Positions 9,397-17,451 of a stretch of DNA of 64,000 bases are shown here, piece by piece. The stretch lies in assembly GCF_004193175.1 (NCBI RefSeq), contig NZ_SAUH01000001.1, positions 4,497,501-4,561,500 on the forward strand. Reading direction: 5' to 3'. Under the pieces are notes generated by a model. The model was not told the origin of the DNA. It saw only the letters and a program-made list of their open reading frames with translations, and did not search any database. The stretch comes from Streptomyces sp. RFCAC02. GTDB lineage: Bacteria > Actinomycetota > Actinomycetes > Streptomycetales > Streptomycetaceae. Every line of letters starts with the position of its first letter. Position 1 is the stretch's first letter. Position numbers and translations under genes: made by a program.

Positions 9397-10383
9397 ATGG
9401 GGGGCGGCGGGGTCGCGGACCTGGTCGCGAGGGCGCGCGACGGGCAGCCGCGCGCCGTCGCGCGCCTCATCACGCTGGTGGAGAACGAGGCCCCCGAGCT
9501 GCGGGAGGTGATGGCCCGGCTCGCCCCGCACACCGGGCACGCGTACGTCGTCGGTCTCACCGGAGCGCCCGGTGTCGGCAAGTCCACGACCACGTCCGCG
9601 CTGATCAGCGCCTTCCGGCGGGCGGGGGACCGGGTCGGGGTGCTGGCGGTCGACCCCTCGTCGCCGTTCTCGGGAGGCGCGCTCCTCGGGGACCGCGTGC
9701 GGATGGTGGAGCACGTGTCCGACCCCGGCGTCTACATCCGTTCGATGGCCACCCGCGGGCACCTCGGCGGGCTCGCGTGGGCCGCGCCGCAGGCCGTCCG
9801 CGTCCTCGACGCCGCCGGGTGCGACGTGGTGCTGGTGGAGACCGTGGGCGTCGGGCAGTCGGAGGTCGACATCGCGGGGCAGGCCGACACGACGGCCGTC
9901 CTCGTCGCCCCGGGCATGGGCGACGGCGTCCAGGCGGCCAAGGCCGGGATCCTGGAGGTCGGCGACGTCTTCGTCGTCAACAAGGCCGACCGGGACGGCG
10001 CGGACGCCACCGTCCGCGAGCTGAACCACATGCTGGGCCTGGGTGCCCCGCGCGGCCCCGGCGACTGGCGGCCCCCCGTCGTCAAGGCGGTCGCGGCGCG
10101 GGGCGAGGGCGTCGACGAGGTCGTCGCCGCACTCGGCCGGCACCGCGGCTGGCTGACGGACCGCGGGGAACTCGGTGCGCGCCGTACGCGCCGCGCCGCG
10201 CGGGAGATCGAGGCCATCGCGGTGACGGCGCTGCGCCGCCGCATGGCGGGAGTGGCGGACGGCCGGCGGCTCGCCGCGCTCGCGGAGCGGGTCGCCGAGG
10301 GCGGCACCGACCCGTACGCGGCGGCCGACGAACTGCTCGCCGGCCTGACGGGCGGCGGGTCCGCCGCCGGGCGGGGGAGGTGA
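9397..10383 (+). CDS. meaB: MeaB-type GTPase, chaperone of B12-dependent acyl-CoA mutase
   Basis: 328 residues of the G3E/SIMIBI class. Walker A is GAPGVGKS at residues 56-63, ETVGVGQSE at 148-156 is the family switch region and NKAD at 195-198 gives guanine specificity. The C-terminal helices form the dimerisation arm. MeaB gates cofactor loading and protects methylmalonyl-CoA mutase or isobutyryl-CoA mutase from inactivation. Older annotations read LAO/AO transport ATPase. It lies 8 nt after the thiolase, with epimerase just upstream on the other strand. The client in this window could be IcmA (46815-48515), but a methylmalonyl-CoA mutase elsewhere is equally likely. Confidence 0.92.
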   Translation: MGGGGVADLVARARDGQPRAVARLITLVENEAPELREVMARLAPHTGHAYVVGLTGAPGVGKSTTTSALISAFRRAGDRVGVLAVDPSSPFSGGALLGDRVRMVEHVSDPGVYIRSMATRGHLGGLAWAAPQAVRVLDAAGCDVVLVETVGVGQSEVDIAGQADTTAVLVAPGMGDGVQAAKAGILEVGDVFVVNKADRDGADATVRELNHMLGLGAPRGPGDWRPPVVKAVAARGEGVDEVVAALGRHRGWLTDRGELGARRTRRAAREIEAIAVTALRRRMAGVADGRRLAALAERVAEGGTDPYAAADELLAGLTGGGSAAGRGR

Positions 10384-10418
10384 GCCGGAAAACGCGTGCG
10401 GCCACCCGGCGGATCGGG

Positions 10419-10424
10419 TAGCTT
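10419..10424 (+). promoter_or_regulatory. Candidate -10 box upstream of the ribosomal-protection gene
   Basis: TAGCTT fits the -10 consensus. It would start a transcript near 10431 with a leader of about 110-120 nt that contains a GC-rich hairpin and a short ORF with a strong ribosome-binding site. Confidence 0.35.
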
Positions 10425-10431
10425 CACCGCG

Positions 10432-10451
10432 GCCGGCCCCCCGGGGCCGGC
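10432..10451 (+). terminator. GC-rich hairpin between meaB and the tetracycline-resistance-like gene
   Basis: GCCGGCCCC and GGGGCCGGC pair with a minimal loop. It could end the thiolase-meaB transcript or be the first hairpin of the downstream leader. No T-run is present. Confidence 0.4.
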
Positions 10452-10485
10452 GGTCCTCCGTCACCACCGGGAGAAGGAGCGAGAG

Positions 10486-10611
10486 ATGCGGCGTCGCCTC
10501 GGAGCGGTCGAACTTCTGCCTGCCCCTTCCCCGATCCGTGAGGACCCCTTTGACCACCCTGTCCGACAGGACTCTCAATCTCGGCATTCTCGCCCACGTC
10601 GACGCCGGTAA
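10486..10611 (+). CDS. Possible 41-residue leader ORF overlapping the ribosomal-protection gene
   Basis: This ATG has a far better Shine-Dalgarno (GAGAAGGAGC, 6-7 nt spacing) than the large gene that follows. The reading frame differs from that gene by one base and runs past its start to a TAA at 10609. The predicted peptide starts MRRRLGAVELLPAPSP and is basic at the end. Ribosomes finishing or stalling here would control access to the downstream start. It could alternatively be a chance frame. No homologue is recognised. Confidence 0.4.
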   Translation: MRRRLGAVELLPAPSPIREDPFDHPVRQDSQSRHSRPRRRR

Positions 10612-12586
10612 GACCAGCCTCACGGAGCGGCTGCTCTTCGACCACGGCGCCATCCCCGGACTGGGCAGCGTGGACGCCGGCAGCGCCCGCACCGACAGCG
10701 GCGAACTGGAGCGCGAGCGCGGCATCACGATCCGCACGGCGGTGGCCGCGTTCGCCGTCGGCGACCTGCGCGTCAACCTCGTCGACACCCCCGGCCACCC
10801 CGACTTCGTGGCCGAGGTCGAGCGCGCCCTGTCCGTGCTGGACGGCGCCGTCCTCGTGCTCTCCGCCGTGGAGGGCGTGCAGGCGCAGACGCGCGTCCTG
10901 ATGCGCACGCTCCGGCGCCTGCGCCTGCCGACACTGCTGTTCGTCAACAAGATCGACCGGCCCGGCGCCCGCCACGACGCGCTGCTCGCCGAGGTGCGGC
11001 GCCGGCTCACCCCGTACGCCGTCCCGCTCGGCACGGTCACCGGCGCCGGGACGCCCGGCGCGCGGACGGCCCCGCTGCGCCTCGGCGAACGGGCGGCGCA
11101 GACGCTGGCCGAACACGACGACGACCTGCTCGCGCGGCTCGTGGACGGCGCGGCGCGACCCGGCGACGACGACCTGCGGGACCGGCTCGCGCGGCAGACG
11201 GCCGCGGGGGTCGCGCATCCGCTGTGGTTCGGCTCGGCGCTGACGGGCGAGGGCACGGCCGCCCTGACGGACGGCATCAGGACGTACCTGCGGCCGCCCG
11301 TGGCGCCGGACGGGGAGCCGCGCGGAACGGTCTTCGCCGTCGAACGCCCCGAGACCGGCGACGGGAGCCGGGGCCGGAAGGTCGCCTATGTGCGGATGAC
11401 GGCGGGGGAGGTGCGGGAGCGGCGGCGGATCACCCTCCGGCGCCGGGAACCGGGCGGCGCCGCGCGGGAGTCCACCGGCCGGATCACCGGCATCGAAGTG
11501 GTGCGCCCCGGCGGCTTCGACGGCGGGCCGCTGCGCGCCGGCGAGATCGGGCGGGTGCGCGGCCTCGACGACGTACGGGTCGGCGACCGGCTGGGCGGCG
11601 AGGACGGCGACCCGCGCGGGACGGCGGCGGCCCACTTCGCCCCGCCGGCGCTCGAAGCGGTCGTGCGGCCCGCCGGGCCGGGCGGCGAGGCCCGGCTGTG
11701 GGCGGCGCTGACGACCCTCGCGGACGAGGACCCCCTCATCCGCGTGCGGCGCTCCGGCGGCGGAGCGATCTCCCTGCTGCTGTACGGAGCGGTCCAGCGG
11801 GAGGTCATCGCCGCGCGGCTGCGGCGGGTCTTCGGCGTCGACCCGGTCTTCGAGGGGGCACGGCCGCTGTACGTCGAGCGGCCGACCCGGGCGGGCGAGG
11901 CACTCACCGTGATCGACGGGCTGCGCGACAACCCGTTCTGGGCCACCGTCGGCGTGCGGATCGAGCCGGCGCCGCGCGGGGCTGGCGTGACGTACGTCCA
12001 CGCGGACGAGCGGGGCATCATGCCGGCGGCGTTCGTGCGGGCCACGGAGGACGCGGTGCTGCGGACCCTGGGGCAGGGCGTCTTCGGGTGGGAGGTGACG
12101 GACTGCGTCGTGACGGTGTTCCGGGCGCGCGCGAAGTTCCCCGAGAGCGTCGCGGCCGACTTCCGTGGGCTCGCGCCGATGGTCGTGCTGCGGGCGCTGC
12201 GTTCGGCGGGGAGCGCGGTCTTCGAGCCGTGCCGCGCGGTGGACGTGGAGGTGCCGGCGGACACGCTGGGCGAGGTCATCGGCTTCCTGGCGGGGATCGG
12301 CGCCGAACTCGGCGAGCCGCGGGAGACGGCGGACGGCTGGCTGGTCCCCGCCGGACTGCCGGTCCTGCCGCACCAGCGGCTCGTGGCGGCGCTGCCAGGA
12401 CTGACGCGCGGGGAGGGCACGGTCCTGGCGCGGCCGGGCGCGGACCGGCCGGTGCGGGGCGCGCCGCCGGTCCGGGAGCGGACGGACGGCGACCCGCTCG
12501 ACCCGGTGGCGTACCTCCGCTTCCTGGCCGACCGGAGTCTCGCCGTCACGGCGGAGGACGGGCGCTGGATGGGGACGAGGCCCTGA
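10538..12586 (+). CDS. TetM/OtrA-like ribosomal protection GTPase (EF-G paralogue)
   Basis: About 680 residues with EF-G architecture: G1 AHVDAGKTSLTE, G2/switch RGITI, G3 DTPGH and G4 NKID in the first 140 residues, then domains II-V. Members remove tetracycline from the ribosome in a GTP-dependent way; in Streptomyces such genes are often intrinsic and only some confer resistance. Length slightly exceeds TetM (639). The start is uncertain: GTG at 10538, or TTG at 10550, which has GAGGA 5-6 nt before it and begins right at the conserved region. Monocistronic, behind a leader with a short ORF. No tetracycline biosynthesis genes are nearby, so a producer self-resistance role is not supported. 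Confidence 0.85.
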   Translation: MRTPLTTLSDRTLNLGILAHVDAGKTSLTERLLFDHGAIPGLGSVDAGSARTDSGELERERGITIRTAVAAFAVGDLRVNLVDTPGHPDFVAEVERALSVLDGAVLVLSAVEGVQAQTRVLMRTLRRLRLPTLLFVNKIDRPGARHDALLAEVRRRLTPYAVPLGTVTGAGTPGARTAPLRLGERAAQTLAEHDDDLLARLVDGAARPGDDDLRDRLARQTAAGVAHPLWFGSALTGEGTAALTDGIRTYLRPPVAPDGEPRGTVFAVERPETGDGSRGRKVAYVRMTAGEVRERRRITLRRREPGGAARESTGRITGIEVVRPGGFDGGPLRAGEIGRVRGLDDVRVGDRLGGEDGDPRGTAAAHFAPPALEAVVRPAGPGGEARLWAALTTLADEDPLIRVRRSGGGAISLLLYGAVQREVIAARLRRVFGVDPVFEGARPLYVERPTRAGEALTVIDGLRDNPFWATVGVRIEPAPRGAGVTYVHADERGIMPAAFVRATEDAVLRTLGQGVFGWEVTDCVVTVFRARAKFPESVAADFRGLAPMVVLRALRSAGSAVFEPCRAVDVEVPADTLGEVIGFLAGIGAELGEPRETADGWLVPAGLPVLPHQRLVAALPGLTRGEGTVLARPGADRPVRGAPPVRERTDGDPLDPVAYLRFLADRSLAVTAEDGRWMGTRP

Positions 12587-12610
12587 GAATCACTCGGAAG
12601 AGTGGCGGAG

Positions 12611-12637
12611 TTGTCCACAGGCGCGGGGTTGTCCACA
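12611..12637 (+). promoter_or_regulatory. Pair of DnaA-box sequences
   Basis: TTGTCCACA occurs at 12611-12619 and again at 12629-12637, same orientation, with 9 nt between. TTGTCCACA is the preferred Streptomyces DnaA box. They lie just upstream of the probable comEA start, so DnaA could bind here as a regulator or titration site. Two boxes alone do not make an origin. Confidence 0.55.
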
Positions 12638-12727
12638 GGTTCGAGGAGGGCACTGGCCAGGGGGCGTGCGCGCCGTCATGGTCGGGGCCATGGAGACGAC
12701 GCGACGACGTACAGGGGTGACCACGCC

Positions 12728-13597
12728 GTGGGCCGGGGGTGCCGGGACCGGGCCGGGGCGGGGCCGCGCCGACCGGCGTGGTCCCGGCCGGGCGGGCGGG
12801 GGCGGCGGTCCGGCACCGCCGTGTCCGCGCGGGCGGCGGCGCTGTTCGGGACGGGACCGCCGCCGCCAGGACCGCCCCCCGAACCACCGGACGGGCCGCC
12901 GGAGGGTGGCGGGGCGCGCCAGCGGCGGGCGCCGGCCGACCGCGCGCGGGAATGGCTGCGCGCACGCTGCGGCGTCGAGGGCCGGACCCTCGCCGCGCTG
13001 TCCGTCCTGCTCGCGGTCGCCGTCGGGTTCGGCTGGTACCACTTCGTCACCGGCCGCCCCGGGACGGTCGCGGTCACCGACGTCGCGGCGGCCGGGCCGA
13101 CCGCTCCGGGGTCCGCCGGCCCGTCGCCGTCACAGCCGCCGTCCGCGCCCGCGGCCACCGGCGCGTCCGTACGGGCGGAGGTGGTCGTCGACGTGGCGGG
13201 CGACGTCTCCGAGCCGGGCATCTACACGCTGCCCCCGGGCTCACGGGTCGCCGACGCGATCGACGCGGCGGGCGGCAGCGCCCCGGACGCGGACACCGAA
13301 GGGCTCAACCGGGCACGCGTCCTCACTGACGGCGAGCACATCGTGGTCGGAGCGGACCGGCCGGGACCACAGGCGGCACCGGCGGGAGCGGCGCAGGCCG
13401 GACCCGCGCCCGTGAGCCTCAACACGGCGACCGCGGACCAGCTCCAGACCCTTCCCGGCATCGGCCCCGTCCTCGCCGGCCGCATCCTGACGTGGCGCCA
13501 GGAGCACGGCGCCTTCACCTCCGTCGACCAGCTCGGCGAGGTCTCCGGCATCGGCGATCGACGGCTCGCGGATCTGAGGCCCCATGTCGTCCTGTGA
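12728..13597 (+). CDS. comEA: ComEA-like DNA-binding protein (SLBB plus helix-hairpin-helix)
   Basis: About 289 residues from the GTG at 12728; GTG at 12821 is an alternative, and the frame is open back to 12602. Codon use before 12728 is unlike coding DNA here, and the DnaA boxes lie there, so a far-upstream start is unlikely. After a Pro-rich cytoplasmic part there is one membrane segment (LAALSVLLAVAVGFGWYHFV). A SLBB domain follows (VVVDVAGDVSEPGIYTL), then two helix-hairpin-helix motifs (LNTATADQLQTLPGIGP and LGEVSGIGDRRLADL) at the C-terminus. Anchored outside the membrane, it would hand DNA to the ComEC channel. It overlaps comEC by 14 nt. Confidence 0.85.
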   Translation: MGRGCRDRAGAGPRRPAWSRPGGRGRRSGTAVSARAAALFGTGPPPPGPPPEPPDGPPEGGGARQRRAPADRAREWLRARCGVEGRTLAALSVLLAVAVGFGWYHFVTGRPGTVAVTDVAAAGPTAPGSAGPSPSQPPSAPAATGASVRAEVVVDVAGDVSEPGIYTLPPGSRVADAIDAAGGSAPDADTEGLNRARVLTDGEHIVVGADRPGPQAAPAGAAQAGPAPVSLNTATADQLQTLPGIGPVLAGRILTWRQEHGAFTSVDQLGEVSGIGDRRLADLRPHVVL

Positions 13598-16500
13598 GCC
13601 GTCCGGCGTTCCCACGCCGGACACGGATGCCACGGCGCCGGAGCGGCCGGGACCTGCCGTCCCACCCACCACGCCCCGGCGTCACCGTCCCCTCGACCAC
13701 CCGCCCGGGGCGCACCGTTCACTCGGACCGGAAGGCGGGCTCCGGGCAGGCCGGGCGCGCGGACGACCCGCGGCGACCGCACGAACCGTCCACGGACACG
13801 GAACCCACGACGTCCGGGGCGACGCGGCCCGCGAGCACATGTCGCACGGAACCGAGTCGCCCGCGCTGCCGGTGGCCGGTGTCGCGGATGAGGCGGAGAC
13901 GGATCCTGTTCCGGGGCGCGACGGAGGCCGGGGAGACCGGTCATCGCGTGACGTCGGCTCAGGGGCCTCGTCCGCCGCGGCCCCGGGGCGTCCGCTGCCG
14001 GTGGTCCGAGGCTCGTCCTCGGTGCTCGGACCGGGATCCGGGGCGCCCCCGCGAACCGTTCCCGGTACGGCGACGGGTGGTGGTCCGGGGCGCGACCGTG
14101 CCCGCGGCGGTCGGCCGCTGGGTGACGCCGGCCCCGGGGGTTCGCCTGCTGTGCCCCTGCGGGATCCGCTGCCGGTGGAAGGCGCATGGGCAGTCCTCCC
14201 GCTGCTGGGACCGGGACACGGGCCGTCTGCCGGATCCGTGCCCGATTCGGCAACGGGTGGCGATCCGTTGCGCGGCTTCGGCCCGGGGGCCTCGTCCGCC
14301 GCGGTCCCGGGGCATCCGCTGCCGGTGGTCGACGCCGACGTGGCGGGTGATGCGCGCGGGACGTCCTCGTGGGTCGGACTGGGAGCCCGGGCGTTCCCGC
14401 GAATGGTTCGCGGTGCGGCAGGGGATGCCGGTCCGGGACGTGATGGTGGTCGGGGTGATCGGCTGCCGCGTGACGCCGGCGCCGGCGGTCCGGGGCGCGA
14501 CCGTGCTCGGGGTGATCGGCCGCTGCGTGGCGCCACTTCGGAGCGTCCGACCGTGCCACCGTCCCTGCTCCCGGGCAGGGCGGGTGATGAGCGGGGCGTC
14601 GCCCCACGGTCCGGGCCGGGGCGCGGGGTGTCCCCGGGAACCGTTCCCGGCCCGGTGCCGGGCGGTCGAACCGGTCGGTCGCGTGACGGGGACCCGGATG
14701 GCAGGGCTTCCCGGCCCGCGCCGGCCGGCCGCATCCCCGGCCTGCCCCGCCCGGGGGCGCACGCGCCGGCCCGCCGGTCCTCCCCCTCGCCCCGACAGCC
14801 GGTGCGGCATCCCGTCCACGCCGCGTCGGGGCACCGGCTCGGCGCCTCGGAGCCGAAGCAGCACCAGCCGCCCGACCTGCGGCTGATCCCGCCCGCAACC
14901 GCCGCATGGGCCGGTGCCGCACTGGGACTCGGTCTGCCGGCGCGCACGGCCGTCCTCTGCGCTCTCGGCTGCTGCCTCCTGGCCGGTGCCGCCCTCCCCC
15001 TCACCGCTCTCCGCCCCGGCAGGGGCACCGTGCTCCGGTGCGTGCTGGGCGCGTCGGCCGTCTGGACCGTCGCCGTCCAGGCGCTCGGGGCACCGGCCGC
15101 GCCGGTCGTCCTCGTCCTCGGCACGGTCCTCGTCGCCGGCCGCCTCCTGCCACCGCGCCGCGCGCCGTCCCGGCACGGCGCACGGCCGCTCGGCCCGGCG
15201 GCGGCCATGGCGCTGCTGTGCGGCGCGGCGGCCCTCGTGACGGCCGGTTTCCACTCCTCCGCCATCCGCTCCGACCTGTGGGATACGGCCGCCGGCTCCC
15301 GCGTGGACGCGGAGGTGACGCTCACGGCGGACCCGAGCGCCGCCCGGGCCGACCGGCCCCCGGGCGCGGCACGGCCCGTCCTCCTGGAGGCGGAGACCCG
15401 CCGCGTCACGGCACCGCCCGGCGGCGCGGTCACCGTCCGCGCGCCGGTGGTCGTCGTCGTGGAGACCGACCGTCCGGACGACTGGCTCGCCCTCCTCCCC
15501 GGCACCCGGCTGACGCTGCGCGCCGACCTGGCCCCGCCGATGCCCGAGCGGCGCGAGGAGCGGGCCGCGATCCTGCGCGTCCGGGACGCCGGCCGTCCCC
15601 CCGTCACCGCATCGCCGGGCACCGCGCAGCGCATCGCCGGCCGCCTGCGGCAGGGGCTGCGCGACGCCACCGCGGCCCTGCCCGGCGACGCGGCCGCCCT
15701 GCTGCCGGCGCTCGTCATCGGTGACGACTCGCGCATGCCGGCGGACCTGACCGACGCCGTCCGTGCCACCGGCCTCACGCACCTCGTCGTGGCGTCGGGC
15801 AGTCAGGTCGCGATCGTCCTCGCCGTCCTCGTCGGGCGCCGCACCGCCCTGGCCGCCCGCGCCGAACGCGGCGGGATCGCCGCACGGTTCGGCATCCCGC
15901 TGCGCGCCACCGCCGTGGTGGGCTGCGTCCTCGTCGCCGGTTTCGTGCTGGTGTGCCGGCCGGACCCCAGCGTGCTGCGGGCGGCGCTGTGCGCGGCCCT
16001 GACCCTGCTCGCGCTCGGCACGGGGCACCGCCGGTCCCTGCTCCCGGCGCTCGCCGCGGCCGTCCTGCTGCTGATCCTCCACGATCCGCTGCTCAGCCGT
16101 TCCTACGGCTTCCTGCTGTCCGTCCTCGCCACCGGCGCCCTGCTGACGGTGGCCCCGCGGTGGGCGGAGGCGCTGCGGCGGCGCGGCGTCCCGGAACGGC
16201 TCGCCACCGCCCTCGCCGCTGCGGCGGCGGCGCAGGCGGCGTGCGCCCCTGTCATCACGGTCTTCGCGCCGGGCACCAGCCTCGTAGCCGTCCCGTGCAA
16301 CCTCCTCGCCCAGCTCGCGATCGCGCCGGTCATCGTGCTCGGCTGGGCCGTCATCCTGATCGCGCAGCTCGCGCCCGCCGCCGCGCCGCCGGCCGCCTGG
16401 CCCGCAGCCTGGCCCGCCCGCTGGATCGGTTGGGTCGCCCGCACCGGGGCTGGACTCCCGGGGGCCGAACTGGCCTGGCCGGGGGGCTGGTCGGGCGCTG

Positions 16501-17420
16501 CTCTGCTGGCCGTCGTCACGGTCGCCGCCGTCACCTTGCTCCGGCGGCTGCCGCGCCACCCGCTGCCCGCCGCCGTCTGCGTCCTGCTGCTGCTCCTCGC
16601 GGTGCTGCGCCCCGCACCCCTGCCGCGCCTGATCACGGGCTGGCCGCCGGACGGCTGGCGCGTGGTCGCCTGCGATGTCGGCCAGGGCGACGCGCTGGTC
16701 CTCGCGGCGGGCGGTACCAGCGCGCTGGTCGTCGACGCGGGACCCGAGCCCGCGGCGGTCGACGCGTGCCTGCGCGACCTCGGCGTCCGGCACGTACCGC
16801 TGCTGGTCCTCAGCCACTTCCACGCCGACCATGTCGGCGGTGTCGAGGGCGTCCTGGACGGACGGCGCGTGGACGCGATCCAGGCGCCGCCGGCCGCCGG
16901 CGAGGAGGAACAGGCCGCGGCCGTACGGCGGGTGGCGCGGGAGGCGGGCGTGCCGCTGCGGGAGGCGGTCGCGGGGGAGCGGCACCGGATCGGGGAGGAG
17001 CTGAGCTGGGAGGTGCTGTGGCCGCCACCGGACGCAGTGACCGCCGGCTACGGGGCGAACGACACCAGCGTCACCCTGCTCGTCCGCACCGGTGACCTGA
17101 CCGTGTTCCTGCCGGGCGACCTGGAACCGCTCGCGCAGGAACGGCTGCTGGCCGACCATCCGGACCTGCCGACCGTCGATGTGCTGAAGGTGGCGCACCA
17201 CGGCTCGGCGCACCAGGACCCGGCCCTGCTGGACCGGTTGAGCCCCCGCATCGCGCTCATCTCCGCCGGTGCGGACAACTCCTACGGACACCCGGCACCG
17301 AGCACACTGGAGGCACTGTCGGACGCCGGCGCGGTGACGGCACGCACCGACCTGCACGGCCACCTGGCCATCACCGGCGACACGACCGACCCCCGAGTGA
17401 TCGCACGCCATGCACCATGA
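13584..17420 (+). CDS. comEC: ComEC/Rec2-like DNA uptake channel with a ~430-residue repeat-rich N-terminal extension
   Basis: 1,278 residues, against roughly 750-850 usual in Streptomyces. The recognisable protein starts near residue 431 (DLRLIPPATAAWAGAALGLG) with membrane helices. It continues through the competence domain (LPALVIGDDSRMP, LTHLVVASGSQ), more membrane helices, and a C-terminal metallo-beta-lactamase domain from about residue 1030 (DVGQGDALVL, LSHFHADHVGG, VAHHGSAH). Residues 1-430 are Gly/Pro/Arg-rich, probably disordered, and contain degenerate ~55-residue repeats; third-position GC is visibly lower there. The ATG at 13584 overlaps comEA by 14 nt, which supports this start. 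An internal start near 14850 cannot be ruled out. Probable role: DNA transport across the membrane. Confidence 0.8.
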   Translation: MSSCEPSGVPTPDTDATAPERPGPAVPPTTPRRHRPLDHPPGAHRSLGPEGGLRAGRARGRPAATARTVHGHGTHDVRGDAAREHMSHGTESPALPVAGVADEAETDPVPGRDGGRGDRSSRDVGSGASSAAAPGRPLPVVRGSSSVLGPGSGAPPRTVPGTATGGGPGRDRARGGRPLGDAGPGGSPAVPLRDPLPVEGAWAVLPLLGPGHGPSAGSVPDSATGGDPLRGFGPGASSAAVPGHPLPVVDADVAGDARGTSSWVGLGARAFPRMVRGAAGDAGPGRDGGRGDRLPRDAGAGGPGRDRARGDRPLRGATSERPTVPPSLLPGRAGDERGVAPRSGPGRGVSPGTVPGPVPGGRTGRSRDGDPDGRASRPAPAGRIPGLPRPGAHAPARRSSPSPRQPVRHPVHAASGHRLGASEPKQHQPPDLRLIPPATAAWAGAALGLGLPARTAVLCALGCCLLAGAALPLTALRPGRGTVLRCVLGASAVWTVAVQALGAPAAPVVLVLGTVLVAGRLLPPRRAPSRHGARPLGPAAAMALLCGAAALVTAGFHSSAIRSDLWDTAAGSRVDAEVTLTADPSAARADRPPGAARPVLLEAETRRVTAPPGGAVTVRAPVVVVVETDRPDDWLALLPGTRLTLRADLAPPMPERREERAAILRVRDAGRPPVTASPGTAQRIAGRLRQGLRDATAALPGDAAALLPALVIGDDSRMPADLTDAVRATGLTHLVVASGSQVAIVLAVLVGRRTALAARAERGGIAARFGIPLRATAVVGCVLVAGFVLVCRPDPSVLRAALCAALTLLALGTGHRRSLLPALAAAVLLLILHDPLLSRSYGFLLSVLATGALLTVAPRWAEALRRRGVPERLATALAAAAAAQAACAPVITVFAPGTSLVAVPCNLLAQLAIAPVIVLGWAVILIAQLAPAAAPPAAWPAAWPARWIGWVARTGAGLPGAELAWPGGWSGAALLAVVTVAAVTLLRRLPRHPLPAAVCVLLLLLAVLRPAPLPRLITGWPPDGWRVVACDVGQGDALVLAAGGTSALVVDAGPEPAAVDACLRDLGVRHVPLLVLSHFHADHVGGVEGVLDGRRVDAIQAPPAAGEEEQAAAVRRVAREAGVPLREAVAGERHRIGEELSWEVLWPPPDAVTAGYGANDTSVTLLVRTGDLTVFLPGDLEPLAQERLLADHPDLPTVDVLKVAHHGSAHQDPALLDRLSPRIALISAGADNSYGHPAPSTLEALSDAGAVTARTDLHGHLAITGDTTDPRVIARHAP
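13900..14530 (+). repeat. Degenerate repeats in the comEC N-terminal extension
   Basis: The best DNA match is 13962-14009 against 14286-14333, nearly identical over ~48 bp and offset by exactly 324 bp (108 codons). At protein level about four units alternate GDR-RD-G stretches, an ASSAA(A/V)PG(R/H)PLPVV block, a LG-G stretch and a R-V-G-A-G stretch. The periodicity keeps one frame, which supports that this frame is translated. Confidence 0.7.
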
Positions 17421-17451
17421 GAGCGGCGCACGAACCCCCGCACCGGAGGGA

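Noticed and set aside
10538..12586. Standard EF-G (fusA)
   Set aside because: Length and N-terminus fit the TetM/OtrA group, and it is not in a str operon with rpsL, rpsG and tuf.
12611..12637. Replication origin
   Set aside because: Only two DnaA boxes and no dnaA or dnaN genes; an actinomycete oriC has many boxes.
12602..12727. Upstream extension of comEA to a GTG at 12602
   Set aside because: Codons there (TTG, ACA, AGG, CAT) are unlike the rest, and two DnaA boxes occupy the segment.
13492..14886. Alternative plus-strand frame in the comEC extension region
   Set aside because: Repeats keep phase in the comEC frame and the comEA overlap supports that frame; the alternative is Arg/Ser-rich and ends without a domain.
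13959..17411. 1,150-codon minus-strand frame opposite comEC
   Set aside because: The plus strand encodes an intact ComEC with membrane and MBL motifs; the minus frame has only biased Arg/Gly/Asp sequence.
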